NCBI RefSeq assembly: GCF_900107675.1
Contig: NZ_FNRI01000006.1
Coordinates: 62,001 to 126,000 of the forward strand
Length of the DNA: 64,000 nt
Direction: 5' to 3'
DNA from: Alistipes timonensis JC136
GTDB lineage: Bacteria > Bacteroidota > Bacteroidia > Bacteroidales > Rikenellaceae
The notes under the pieces are model-generated. The model was not told the origin of the DNA. It worked only from the letters and a program-made list of their open reading frames with translations, and did not search any database. The position numbers and the translations under genes were made by a program. This document shows positions 44,338-52,654 of the stretch, piece by piece (within the stretch, counting starts at the first letter, position 1; every line of letters begins with the position of its first letter).

Positions 44338-47322
44338 TTAATCTTCGGGTTTTTCTTCGCGCACCATGCCCTTGTTCGAGCGCCCGTCGATGCAGACCCA
44401 CAGGGGATTTTCGAAGCGCACCTGCCGCAGGTAGGTTCCTTCGAAGAGGGCCTGCCGGGCGTTGAGCTCCTGCTCGCGGAAAATGCCGTCGCCGCGGAAG
44501 GGGTTGATCGTCAGGTATCCCACGCCCAGCGAGGTGACGTTCTGGAAGAAGTGCGTGCCCTGCGAGGGCTCGACATCGAATTTCTCGATGCCGCATTCGA
44601 CGATCACCTTCGCCTCGGAGATATGGTTCCATTTGACCGGCACGCCGAGGAACGGGTCCGAGGAGCCCCAGCGTCCGGGGCCTACGAGGATGTACGACCG
44701 ACCCTCTTCGCGCATGCGGTTGTTGAGCATCAGCAGTTCTTCGGCGATCTTCTCGGTCGAGAGCGAGTCGAAGGCTTCGGATTTGATGTAGATGATGTCG
44801 GCGATGTCCTGCATCTGCCCGATGCCGAGGGCCTGCTCGCCGTAGATCAGCGCCCGGGAGGTCTCTTCCGCCGCCCAGTCGATGGAGCGGTTGTCCTGGT
44901 TGTCGATGATCGGGCGGATTTGCAGCAGGTTGAAGATCTGCTGCTGGCCCGGGGCGACATCCATGTTGACGGCGAATTCCACCTCCACGGGGCAGCGCAT
45001 CTCCTCGGCGCCCATGCGGAGGATGTCCGAGATGATTTTCGCCAGCGGGAACGTGTTGTATTTTAAAATGTTGTTGAACGTGATAACCTTGCGTCCGCTG
45101 TCGAAGGGGCTGTCGGAGATGCGTTCGTTCTCGCGGTCCCAGACCGAGCAGACGTATTTCGAGTTGCGGAACCGGGCGATGTCCGTGAGGCTCAGGCGGT
45201 GGAGGTTCACCGCGTCGTCGATCGACGTGCGGAACTCCTCGGGGCGCAGGCTCAGGGCCAGCACCTCGTTCTGCGTGTCGCTCAGCGCCAGCTCGGGGGT
45301 TGAGGTCTGGAGCACTTTCTGGGGGTAGCGGGGCGAGAACCGCAGCGTGCGTCCGCCGTCCACGACCAGTTTCCCGAGTCCCATCGCCACGTTGCAGACC
45401 CCGTCTGCGGGCTGTTCGTCGCCGATGGGGTAGTAGTTGATCGACCGTGCCACGCCCGAGCAGGTGGGGAAGAAGAGCCCGTCCTGCTCCGTGCCGCACA
45501 CCTCCTGGATGATGACGGCCATCTTCTCCTCCGAGATGAGGTTCTGCGACGACTGTATGTAGGCCCTCGACGCCGCGAAGTAGACCGAGGCGTAGACGCT
45601 TTTGACGGCTTTGAACAGCAGACGGAGCATCTGGTCCTCGTTGTCGACGTAGGGGATCATGTAGGTGGAGTAGATGCCGGCGAAGGGCTGGTAGTGGGAG
45701 TCCTCGAGTTTCGACGACGAACGGATGGCCAGCGGCGTGCGGACCGTGCGGATGTAGCCCTTCAGGGCTTCGCGCAGCCGGAACGGGAGCACCGAACTGA
45801 CGAATTCCGACAGGATCTCCTCATCGGAAAAATCCTGCGAGATAATGTATTTCAATCCGTTGTTGTGGATGAAGTCGTCGAAATACTCCGTGGCGATCAC
45901 CACCGACCGCGGGATCATGATGCGCACGTTCTCGTGCTTGTCGTACTGGCGGTATTTAATGAGCATCGAGTTCATGAAGGCCAGTCCGCGGGCCTTGCCG
46001 CCCAGCGAACCCTCGCCGATGCGGGCGAAGGCCACGGCGTCGGAGTAGGTCTCGGCGTCGAAACGCGCCACGACGCCCTGCCCCAGCAGGGTGCGGTAGT
46101 CGCGGATCAGGTTCACCAGCGCCCGGCGGTGCTCCTCGACCGATGTGAAATGGCTCTTGTTGTATTGGCGGATCGAGGCCGCGAGCGGGAACAGACCCCG
46201 CGAGTAGAGCCATTTCGAAAGGTGGTTCTGCGAGGTGTGGTATTCGAACGCCTTGTCGGGAATCGTGGCGATCATGTGCTGCATCTGCGTGAGGTCCTTG
46301 GCGCGGCCGATCTCGGCGCCCGTGTCGGGGTCTTTGAAGACGAAATCCCCGAAGGCGAACTCCTTGGCGATGTACTCGCTCAACTGCGAAAGGAGCGTCT
46401 TGGAGTTCTTGGCGATGAATCCCGCACCGAGCTCCGCGGCCTGTTTGCCGAAAGCCACCTGCGACGATTGCAGCAACACCGGCATCAGCGGGTTGTCCTG
46501 TTTGATGCGGCGGCAGAGGTCGATCCCGGCGTCGAGCTTCTCACTCTCGGGCGGATCGTTGCGGTGGAGGACGAATCCCACGTCGGAGATCACGCCCAGC
46601 AGGTTTTTCTTGTAACGTTCGTACAGTTCCACGGCCTCCTCGTAACAGCGGGCCAGCAGGATTTTGGGGCGGGCGCGCTTGCGCAGCACTTGCTGCTGTT
46701 CGTTGAAGGCGTCCTTCAGGAACTCGGTGTTCTGCAGCAGGATCAGTTTATATAACTCCGGCAGGTAGGTGGAGTAGAAACGGATGGAGTCCTCGACCAG
46801 CAGGATGGCCTGCACGCCGCCCTCGAGGATGTCCTCGTCGGCGTTCATCTTGTCCTCGATGAGTTTGATGATGGCCACGATGAGGTCCGTGTTGCCGTGC
46901 CACGAAAAGATGTAGTCGAGTCCCGAGCGGTCCTGCTCCTCGATGCGGCGGTAGATGTCCTTTGAAAAGGAGGTCAGCAATCCGACGGGGGTGTTGGGGT
47001 GGCGTTCTTTGACGATCCGGGCGAACGAGAAGACGTCGGGTTCGCCGACGTTGTACATCGTGAGGATGAAGTCGAACGTGTCGTCCCCGGCCAGTTTCTC
47101 CAGCGCCTCGGCCGTCGAGCTGACGCGCGTCAGCGAGGGCGGGTTCGACATGTTGAGGTCGATGTACTCTTGGTTGATCTGCGATTCGATGTGCCCGTCC
47201 TCCTCGAGGATGTAGCCGTCGTAGCTGCAGCACACGAGCAGGATCTTGTGGATGCGGTATTTCATGAACCGGTAGGGGACCTTGCTCCCGTCGGGCATAT
47301 ATTGTTCCAGGCTTTTGTTCAT
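44338..47322 (-). CDS. Receiver-like / PEP-synthase-like ATP-grasp protein
   Basis: 994 residues in an unusual order. Residues about 20-165 resemble a receiver but lack the acidic pocket. About 170-330 is a better receiver: LLVEDS near 176, a candidate phospho-acceptor Asp in VISDVGF near 247, LLQSS, and Lys in IAKNS. From about 430 comes the PPDK/PEP synthase N-terminal ATP-grasp domain with GSLGGKARGL near 440, IRSSSKLEDSHYQPFAG near 530 and LLQIRPI near 795. The C-terminal part (GPGRWGSSDPFLG) is peculiar to this group. The phosphohistidine swivel motif and the PEP-binding barrel of PEP synthase are absent, so it is unlikely to make PEP. It may be a regulatory phosphotransferase, but its function is unknown. 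Confidence 0.75.
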   Translation of the reverse strand: MNKSLEQYMPDGSKVPYRFMKYRIHKILLVCCSYDGYILEEDGHIESQINQEYIDLNMSNPPSLTRVSSTAEALEKLAGDDTFDFILTMYNVGEPDVFSFARIVKERHPNTPVGLLTSFSKDIYRRIEEQDRSGLDYIFSWHGNTDLIVAIIKLIEDKMNADEDILEGGVQAILLVEDSIRFYSTYLPELYKLILLQNTEFLKDAFNEQQQVLRKRARPKILLARCYEEAVELYERYKKNLLGVISDVGFVLHRNDPPESEKLDAGIDLCRRIKQDNPLMPVLLQSSQVAFGKQAAELGAGFIAKNSKTLLSQLSEYIAKEFAFGDFVFKDPDTGAEIGRAKDLTQMQHMIATIPDKAFEYHTSQNHLSKWLYSRGLFPLAASIRQYNKSHFTSVEEHRRALVNLIRDYRTLLGQGVVARFDAETYSDAVAFARIGEGSLGGKARGLAFMNSMLIKYRQYDKHENVRIMIPRSVVIATEYFDDFIHNNGLKYIISQDFSDEEILSEFVSSVLPFRLREALKGYIRTVRTPLAIRSSSKLEDSHYQPFAGIYSTYMIPYVDNEDQMLRLLFKAVKSVYASVYFAASRAYIQSSQNLISEEKMAVIIQEVCGTEQDGLFFPTCSGVARSINYYPIGDEQPADGVCNVAMGLGKLVVDGGRTLRFSPRYPQKVLQTSTPELALSDTQNEVLALSLRPEEFRTSIDDAVNLHRLSLTDIARFRNSKYVCSVWDRENERISDSPFDSGRKVITFNNILKYNTFPLAKIISDILRMGAEEMRCPVEVEFAVNMDVAPGQQQIFNLLQIRPIIDNQDNRSIDWAAEETSRALIYGEQALGIGQMQDIADIIYIKSEAFDSLSTEKIAEELLMLNNRMREEGRSYILVGPGRWGSSDPFLGVPVKWNHISEAKVIVECGIEKFDVEPSQGTHFFQNVTSLGVGYLTINPFRGDGIFREQELNARQALFEGTYLRQVRFENPLWVCIDGRSNKGMVREEKPED

Positions 47323-47347
47323 TCGGATGCTAAATTTGTTCTACCAA

Positions 47348-47355
47348 CAAAAATA
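47348..47355 (-). promoter_or_regulatory. Possible -7 box of the receiver/ATP-grasp gene
   Basis: The minus strand reads TATTTTTG, 25 bases before the start codon, back to back with the box of the divergent gene. Confidence 0.35.
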
Positions 47356-47368
47356 AGGAAAAATTTGT

Positions 47369-47376
47369 TACCTTTG
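47369..47376 (+). promoter_or_regulatory. -7 box of the GNAT-like gene
   Basis: TACCTTTG lies 34 bases before the start codon of the GNAT-like gene. Confidence 0.45.
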
Positions 47377-47410
47377 GAATCAGAAACGCTGAAATTAGAA
47401 AGACAGAGCG

Positions 47411-48616
47411 ATGAACAAGGATAAGTACACCTTACAGGAGGTCACGACGCCCGCCGTGGAGCGCGAGTGGCTCGACCTTCCCAAAAAGATTTATAAGGGA
47501 AACCGCAACTGGGTCTGCCCGCTGGACATGGATGTCCTCGAGGTCTTCAACCCGGCGAAGAACGAACTTTTCGCCGACGGCGAGGCCATCCGCTGGGTGG
47601 TCCGCGACCGGCAGGGCGCGGTCGTGGGCCGTATCGCGGCGTTCTACAACCGTGAGAAGGCCGCCCTCGAGGAGCAGCCGACGGGCAGCTGCGGGTTCTT
47701 CGAGGCGATCGACGACCAGCAGGTCGCCGACATGATGTTCGAAGCCTCGCGCATGTGGCTCGCCAGCCGCGGCATGGAGGCCATGGACGGTCCGGTCAAC
47801 TTCGGGCAGCGGCGCGACTGGTGGGGACTGCTGGTCGAGGGCTATGAATTCCAGCCTTTGTACAAGAATCCCTACAACCCGCCCTATTACAAGGAGCTGT
47901 TCGAGAATTACGGGTTCAAAAACTATTTCAACCAGCACAGCTTTATCTGGCGGGTGAACAACTCGGAGGCCAACAAGCAGATTTTCGCCCGCGCCGAGCG
48001 GCTCTACACCGTGCCGGGCTACCGGGTCGAGAATATCGACATGAACAACCTGGAGGATGCCGCCGAGAGCTTCCGCGTCATTTATAACAAGGCATGGGCC
48101 CTTTTCTCGGGTGTGAAGCCGATGACGCAGGAGGAGGCGCTCGAGATGGTCCGCGAGATGAAACCGATCATCGACCCCAATATCATCTTCTTCGCCTATT
48201 TCAACGACGAGCCCATCGGGTTCTTCATCACCGTCCCCGACCTGAACCGCCTGATCGGCAAGTTCAACGGCAAATTCGGCCTTCGGCAGAAATTGCGCCT
48301 GATGTGGGACCTCAAAGTGCGTAAGTCGTGCGACCGCATCTTCGCCATCATCTTCGGCATCACGCCCGAGTTCCACGGCAAGGGAGTCGAGTCGGCCATC
48401 ATGGTCAAATACTGGCAGTTCCTCGAACGGACGAAGAATCCCTACAAGTCGATGGAGCTGGCGTGGATCGGCGACTTCAACCCTGTGATGAACCGCATGA
48501 TCGAGACCTACGTCTGCGCCACGCGCCACAAGGTGCATACCACCTACCGCTACCTGTTCGACCGTACGAAGGAGTTTCACCGCTGTCCGCGCCTGGGCGT
48601 GAAGCGCCGCGAGTAA
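47411..48616 (+). CDS. GNAT-like acyltransferase, YghO type
   Basis: 401 residues, soluble, with no signal peptide. The C-terminal half (about 190-380) has a GNAT-like pattern: FAYFNDEPIGFFITVPD, then FGITPEFHGKGVESAIMVKYW, where GKGVES occupies the acetyl-CoA pyrophosphate loop. The N-terminal half (GPVNFGQRRDWWGLL, NPPYYKELFENYGF) may be a second, diverged GNAT unit. It resembles E. coli YghO, itself uncharacterised. It faces the receiver/ATP-grasp gene across an 88-base spacer with divergent boxes. The substrate is unknown. Confidence 0.65.
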   Translation: MNKDKYTLQEVTTPAVEREWLDLPKKIYKGNRNWVCPLDMDVLEVFNPAKNELFADGEAIRWVVRDRQGAVVGRIAAFYNREKAALEEQPTGSCGFFEAIDDQQVADMMFEASRMWLASRGMEAMDGPVNFGQRRDWWGLLVEGYEFQPLYKNPYNPPYYKELFENYGFKNYFNQHSFIWRVNNSEANKQIFARAERLYTVPGYRVENIDMNNLEDAAESFRVIYNKAWALFSGVKPMTQEEALEMVREMKPIIDPNIIFFAYFNDEPIGFFITVPDLNRLIGKFNGKFGLRQKLRLMWDLKVRKSCDRIFAIIFGITPEFHGKGVESAIMVKYWQFLERTKNPYKSMELAWIGDFNPVMNRMIETYVCATRHKVHTTYRYLFDRTKEFHRCPRLGVKRRE

Positions 48617-48678
48617 TCGCTGTCCGGCTGTCGGTTGCATCGGCGTCGGTGTGATGCGTGTCCGCTAATTTTCTTCTT

Positions 48679-49719
48679 ATGAGAAAGTCCGTCATATATG
48701 GTTTGCAAATCCTTTGTCTGCTGATTATGTTGATGTCGGCCGGACCGGGTTCTGCCGTTGCGCAGGAGACGGCGAAAAAAATTGTGGCGGTGCCCGACTC
48801 GATCCGTTCGGAGCGTCCTGTGCTGCTGTTTTTCACCGCGTCGTGGTGCGGTCCCTGCCGGATGGTCAAAGGCGTGACGTTCCGCAACGCCGAAGTCGCG
48901 GCGCTGCTTGGGCGGATTGACCTGCGGGTGCTCGATATCGATACGCCGGCAGGCAAGGTTTATCAGCGGGCCTATGGTTCGGAACGCAGGGGTGTCCCCG
49001 AACTGGTGCTGTTTGACCGCACGGGCGTAAAGATTGCTTCACTCGAAGGCTATAACAAGGATCCGCAGCGCACGATCGAATTTCTCGGGCAGGCTTTTCC
49101 GAAGGAGGAGCCGACTGCCGCAGCAGAAGTTCCGGCCGTAAAAAGCCGCGATGCCGATACGTTGAGGGTCAGTCTGCCGCCGGAAACCCGTTCGGAGGCA
49201 TTCCGCGGCGAACGTCCCGGTTTCATGCTGCGGCTCGCCACTTCTCCGTGGACGCTGAACCTCGGTGGCGGCGTTCTGTTTTCCGACGTTGCTTCCTCCG
49301 GGTTCGATGCGATGCGTACGGGATTCTATGTTTCGGCGACGACCTCTCTGGTGATAAACCGCCGCTGGGAGGCGGAAGCCGGTTTCGAATTCGCAGCCAT
49401 GGGAGGCAAAAGCCCTTCGGAGGTGCTGCGAAGCTATTATCTGGCGCTTCCTGCGGAAGTGCAGTATCGGATAGCGACACTTTTCGGAATCAGGATGTTC
49501 CTTTCGGGCGGCCTTTACGGCGCCTGCCGTGTGGGATATGCCGCTCCCGATGCGGTTGTGCCGGGACGCTGGGATGCGGGTGTGCGGGGACGGTTGATTT
49601 TTGAAGCGGGAACGTTCCGTCTTTCGGCCGGTTATTCGCGGGGCCTGGTGCATTGCCTGGCGGACCGGGGATATAATCAGACGTTCGGTGTCGGGGTGAC
49701 GATCTGTTTGGGAAAATGA
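48679..49719 (+). CDS. Thioredoxin domain fused to a C-terminal outer-membrane-like barrel
   Basis: 346 residues. A signal peptide (about 1-29) precedes a thioredoxin domain (about 33-145) with the intact active site SWCGPC near 56 and the cis-Pro loop RRGVPELVLF. After an Ala/Glu/Pro linker (about 145-185), residues 186-346 form repeated amphipathic strands (LNLGGGVLFSD, GFYVSATTSLVI, FRLSAGYSRGLV) ending TFGVGVTICLGK, as in small outer-membrane barrels. A thiol-disulphide enzyme tethered to a barrel is uncommon. The start at 48679 gives the cleanest signal peptide. It is 19 bases before gcvT, probably by chance. Confidence 0.75.
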   Translation: MRKSVIYGLQILCLLIMLMSAGPGSAVAQETAKKIVAVPDSIRSERPVLLFFTASWCGPCRMVKGVTFRNAEVAALLGRIDLRVLDIDTPAGKVYQRAYGSERRGVPELVLFDRTGVKIASLEGYNKDPQRTIEFLGQAFPKEEPTAAAEVPAVKSRDADTLRVSLPPETRSEAFRGERPGFMLRLATSPWTLNLGGGVLFSDVASSGFDAMRTGFYVSATTSLVINRRWEAEAGFEFAAMGGKSPSEVLRSYYLALPAEVQYRIATLFGIRMFLSGGLYGACRVGYAAPDAVVPGRWDAGVRGRLIFEAGTFRLSAGYSRGLVHCLADRGYNQTFGVGVTICLGK

Positions 49720-49738
49720 CTTTAATAAATAAACTCGG

Positions 49739-50839
49739 ATGAAAATTACCGCATTTACCAAGTACCACATTGCCGCGGGCGCCAAGATGGCCGAATTCGC
49801 GGGATACAACATGCCCATCGAATTCACGGGCATCAACGACGAACACATGACTGTCCGCAACGGCGCCGGCGTCTTCGACGTTAGCCACATGGGCGAAATC
49901 TGGGTCAAAGGTCCCAAAGCGCTTGCCTTGTTGCAGCGCATCACGACCAACGACGTTGCGAAACTCGTCGACAGCAAGGTGCAGTATACCTGCATGCCCA
50001 ACGGCCGCGGGGGTATCGTCGACGACATCCTCGTTTACCGGGTCGATGCCGAGACCTATATGCTCTGTGTCAATGCCGCCAATATCGACAAGGACTGGGC
50101 GCACATCTGCGCCGAAGGCAAGGCTTTCGGCATGGAGGCCGGTCACGGCAAGGAGCTCTACAACGCCTCGGAGGAGATTTGCCAGTTGGCCGTGCAGGGG
50201 CCCCTGGCCATGAAGATCGTGCAGAAGATGTGCACGGAGCCGGTGGAGGAGATGGAATACTATACCTTTAAGAAAATGCCGGTCGCCGGATGCGACGCCA
50301 TCCTTTCGATCACGGGTTACACCGGTTCGGGCGGCTGCGAGATTTATGTCGCCAACGAGGACGGGGACAAACTCTGGAAAGCGCTGTGGGAGGCCGGCGA
50401 GGAGTTCGGGCTGAAGAACATCGGTCTCGGCGCCCGGGATACGCTGCGTCTGGAGAAGGGTTTCTGCCTCTACGGCAACGACATCGACGACACCACTTCG
50501 CCGATCGAGGCCGGACTGGGCTGGATCACCAAATTCGCCGACGGCAAGGATTTCATCGACCGCGCCGTGATGGAGAAGCAGAAGGCCGAGGGCGTCGCCC
50601 GCAAACTCGTGGGGCTGAAGATGACCGAGCGCGGCATTCCGCGCCACGGTTATCCGATTGCGTCGCCCGAAGGCGCCGAGATCGGGCATGTCACCTCCGG
50701 CACGATGTCGCCCTGCCTGAAAGTCGGCGTGGCGCTGGGTTACGTCGAGGCTGCCTATGCCAAGCCGGGCACGGAAATCGCTGTTATCATCCGTGAGAAG
50801 CCCGTGAAGGCCGAGGTGGTGAAGATTCCGTTTGTTTAA
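49739..50839 (+). CDS. gcvT: Glycine cleavage system T protein (aminomethyltransferase)
   Basis: 366 residues of normal length. GAGVFDVSHMGEIWVKG, YTCMPNGRGGIVDDILVYR with the catalytic Asp, SITGYTGSGGCEIY, and LGARDTLRLEKGFCLYGNDI are the GcvT blocks for folate and lipoyl-arm binding. The enzyme transfers the aminomethyl carbon from the H protein to tetrahydrofolate. The other glycine cleavage genes (gcvH, gcvP) are not nearby. It is 22 bases before the next gene. Confidence 0.96.
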   Translation: MKITAFTKYHIAAGAKMAEFAGYNMPIEFTGINDEHMTVRNGAGVFDVSHMGEIWVKGPKALALLQRITTNDVAKLVDSKVQYTCMPNGRGGIVDDILVYRVDAETYMLCVNAANIDKDWAHICAEGKAFGMEAGHGKELYNASEEICQLAVQGPLAMKIVQKMCTEPVEEMEYYTFKKMPVAGCDAILSITGYTGSGGCEIYVANEDGDKLWKALWEAGEEFGLKNIGLGARDTLRLEKGFCLYGNDIDDTTSPIEAGLGWITKFADGKDFIDRAVMEKQKAEGVARKLVGLKMTERGIPRHGYPIASPEGAEIGHVTSGTMSPCLKVGVALGYVEAAYAKPGTEIAVIIREKPVKAEVVKIPFV

Positions 50840-50861
50840 TGTTTAACAGATAATTTTTCCT

Positions 50862-51830
50862 ATGAAAGCGAAATATCTCGGGCTGGAACTCGCAAGCCCC
50901 GTCGTGGTCAGCAGTTCCCCCTATACGGCAAACATGCACAACGTCGAGCAGTGCGTCCGCAACGGCGCCGGCGCCGTGGTGCTGAAATCAATCTTCGAGG
51001 AGCAGATTTACCGTCAGGCCGCCTCGCTGGACAACATGGAGGGTTACGGCGATGCGGGCGAGTACCTCGAGCGCTATCTGGGCGACGCCTACAAGGCCGA
51101 ACTGCTGAAACTCGTCGCCGATGCCGCCAAGACGGGCATTCCCGTCATCGGAAGCATCAACTGCGTAGGTACGGGCGATGCGTGGATCGAGTATGCCTCG
51201 GCCATGCAGGCCGCAGGGGCTTCGGCGCTGGAGCTGAATATCTTCCTGCTTCCGACGGACCGGCAGGCTTCGGCGCAGGAGATAGAGAGCCGCTATGCCG
51301 ATATTGTGCGCAAGGTTGCCGCCGGGGTGACGATACCCGTGTCGGTGAAGCTCCCGATGCGATTGACCAACGTGCTCTCGGTCGGCGACGCCCTGCTGGG
51401 CCGCGGCGCCCGGGGACTGGTGCTCTACAACCGCTTTTTCGAACCCGATATCGACATCGAGAAGATGAGTTTCGTGAACGGCGATCCGTTCAGCGAACCG
51501 ACCGAACTGCGCAACGTGCTTCGCAGCACGGCGCTGTGCGCCCATGCGCTGCCGCAGCTGGATATCGCCGTCTCGACGGGCGTGCACGACGGAGCCGCCG
51601 CTGTCAAAGCCCTGCTGTGCGGCGCTGCCGTGGTGCAGGTTTGCACGGCTATCCATCGCCACGGCTACGAGGTGATCGGCGGGATCAACCGCTTCATCGA
51701 CGAGTGGGCTGCCCGTCAGGGCTTCGACTCGCTCGACGAGTTCTCCGGCCGTATGGACTACGGCTCCTCGGAGGGCGAGTTCTACCAGCGGGTGCAGTAT
51801 ATGAAATATTTCCCCCACGGCGAGGAGTAA
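50862..51830 (+). CDS. Dihydroorotate dehydrogenase-like protein
   Basis: 322 residues forming an FMN-type TIM barrel. LASPVVVSSSPYTAN at the start, GAVVLKSIFEEQI, SINCVG, LELNIFLLP, VSVKLPM, and VSTGVHDGAAAVKALLCGAAVVQV follow the DHODH order. The last block is the FMN phosphate site. The substrate loop differs from true class 1 enzymes, and this group is usually annotated only as DHODH-like, so pyrimidine synthesis is not assured. It ends at a strong terminator. Confidence 0.85.
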   Translation: MKAKYLGLELASPVVVSSSPYTANMHNVEQCVRNGAGAVVLKSIFEEQIYRQAASLDNMEGYGDAGEYLERYLGDAYKAELLKLVADAAKTGIPVIGSINCVGTGDAWIEYASAMQAAGASALELNIFLLPTDRQASAQEIESRYADIVRKVAAGVTIPVSVKLPMRLTNVLSVGDALLGRGARGLVLYNRFFEPDIDIEKMSFVNGDPFSEPTELRNVLRSTALCAHALPQLDIAVSTGVHDGAAAVKALLCGAAVVQVCTAIHRHGYEVIGGINRFIDEWAARQGFDSLDEFSGRMDYGSSEGEFYQRVQYMKYFPHGEE

Positions 51831-51840
51831 TCGCCGCCTG

Positions 51841-51887
51841 AAATGAAAATCCCCGGACGCTTTCGAAAAGCTCCGGGGTTTTCATTT
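51841..51887. terminator. Terminator between the DHODH-like and HD genes
   Basis: A stem of about 16 base pairs (AAATGAAAATCCCCGGA with TCCGGGGTTTTCATTT, 51841-51857 and 51872-51887, one mismatch) with A/T-rich ends serves both convergent genes. Confidence 0.88.
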
Positions 51888-51888
51888 G

Positions 51889-52524
51889 TTATTCGGCGGC
51901 GGTTTCCGCGTCGAACGTTTCGTCGAAGAGCCTTCGCAGTTGTTGCGGGTCGCGGATGATCGTCCGCAGCTCTTCGAGCCGCAGGGCGTTGTCCGATTCG
52001 GCGATCCAGAGGCGCAGGTAACCCCCTTCGGCATATTTCTTTTGCAGGTGGTCCAGACAGCGCGCATAATGTCCCTCACGGTCGAGTGCAGGGTAGTTTG
52101 CCAGTCCGTACTGCACCGTGCGGCGGATGATCGTCGCGGGGTCGATCACCCGGTCGGCTTCGGCCACGATGCGGCCGTAGACCGTGCGGGGTGCGTGGTC
52201 CGACGAGGCGCGGTGGTCCTCCACGGCTTCGCGCATCACTTCGATCTGCTCCCCGGTGAACCGGCGACGCACCTCTGCGTCTTCCGCCAGGATGCGTCCG
52301 GCGTCGATGTGGTGGCGTTCGCGTCCGTACGCCAGCCCCGTGTCGTGGTAGGCGGCGATGGCGTAGACCATATTTATATCCACGTCGTAATGCGCGGCCA
52401 GCGCGAGGCTCTGCGCAATGACCGTGCGGACGTGGTCCGTGCCGTGGGCGCGGTCGAAATGTTCGTAACGGGGGATGATCTCGGCCTCGGCATAGGCCAC
52501 GAGCGATGGATCGGGTCGTTTCAT
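51889..52524 (-). CDS. HD-domain phosphohydrolase-like protein
   Basis: 211 residues from MKRPDP; open sequence continues to 52596 but runs into a promoter repeat. HFDRAHGTDHVRTV and AAYHDTGL supply the His and His-Asp metal ligands of the HD fold, and VEDHRASS and EADRVID the further His and Asp. Such small HD proteins hydrolyse nucleotides or other phosphate esters, but no substrate is evident. It is a single gene convergent with the DHODH-like gene and divergent from the ThrE genes. Confidence 0.8.
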   Translation of the reverse strand: MKRPDPSLVAYAEAEIIPRYEHFDRAHGTDHVRTVIAQSLALAAHYDVDINMVYAIAAYHDTGLAYGRERHHIDAGRILAEDAEVRRRFTGEQIEVMREAVEDHRASSDHAPRTVYGRIVAEADRVIDPATIIRRTVQYGLANYPALDREGHYARCLDHLQKKYAEGGYLRLWIAESDNALRLEELRTIIRDPQQLRRLFDETFDAETAAE

Positions 52525-52552
52525 GCGGCGAAGATACATAAAATTTTTTAGG

Positions 52553-52633
52553 TATCTTTGGCTTCGCCTTAGATACTCTCGCTCGGCAAAATGCAAGTAA
52601 ACTTGCTTTTGCCCTCGCTTATCCGTATCTTTG
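52553..52633 (+). repeat. 81-base repeat bounded by TATCTTTG boxes, upstream of the ThrE operon
   Basis: The unit runs from TATCTTTG (52553-52560) to TATCTTTG (52626-52633). An internal hairpin has GGCAAAATGCAAG pairing with CTTGCTTTTGCC. The flanking sequence CTTAGATACTC, GCTCGGCAA and GCCCTCGCTTAT is shared with the unit at 59133-59215. The distal box would serve as the -7 element of the gene at 52655. Confidence 0.82.
52626..52633 (+). promoter_or_regulatory. -7 box of the ThrE operon, inside the repeat
   Basis: TATCTTTG is 21 bases before the start codon. CTTG at 52602-52605 is the nearest -33-like sequence at a 20-base distance. Confidence 0.5.
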
Positions 52634-52654
52634 TCCCCGGTTAAAGTTCAGGTT

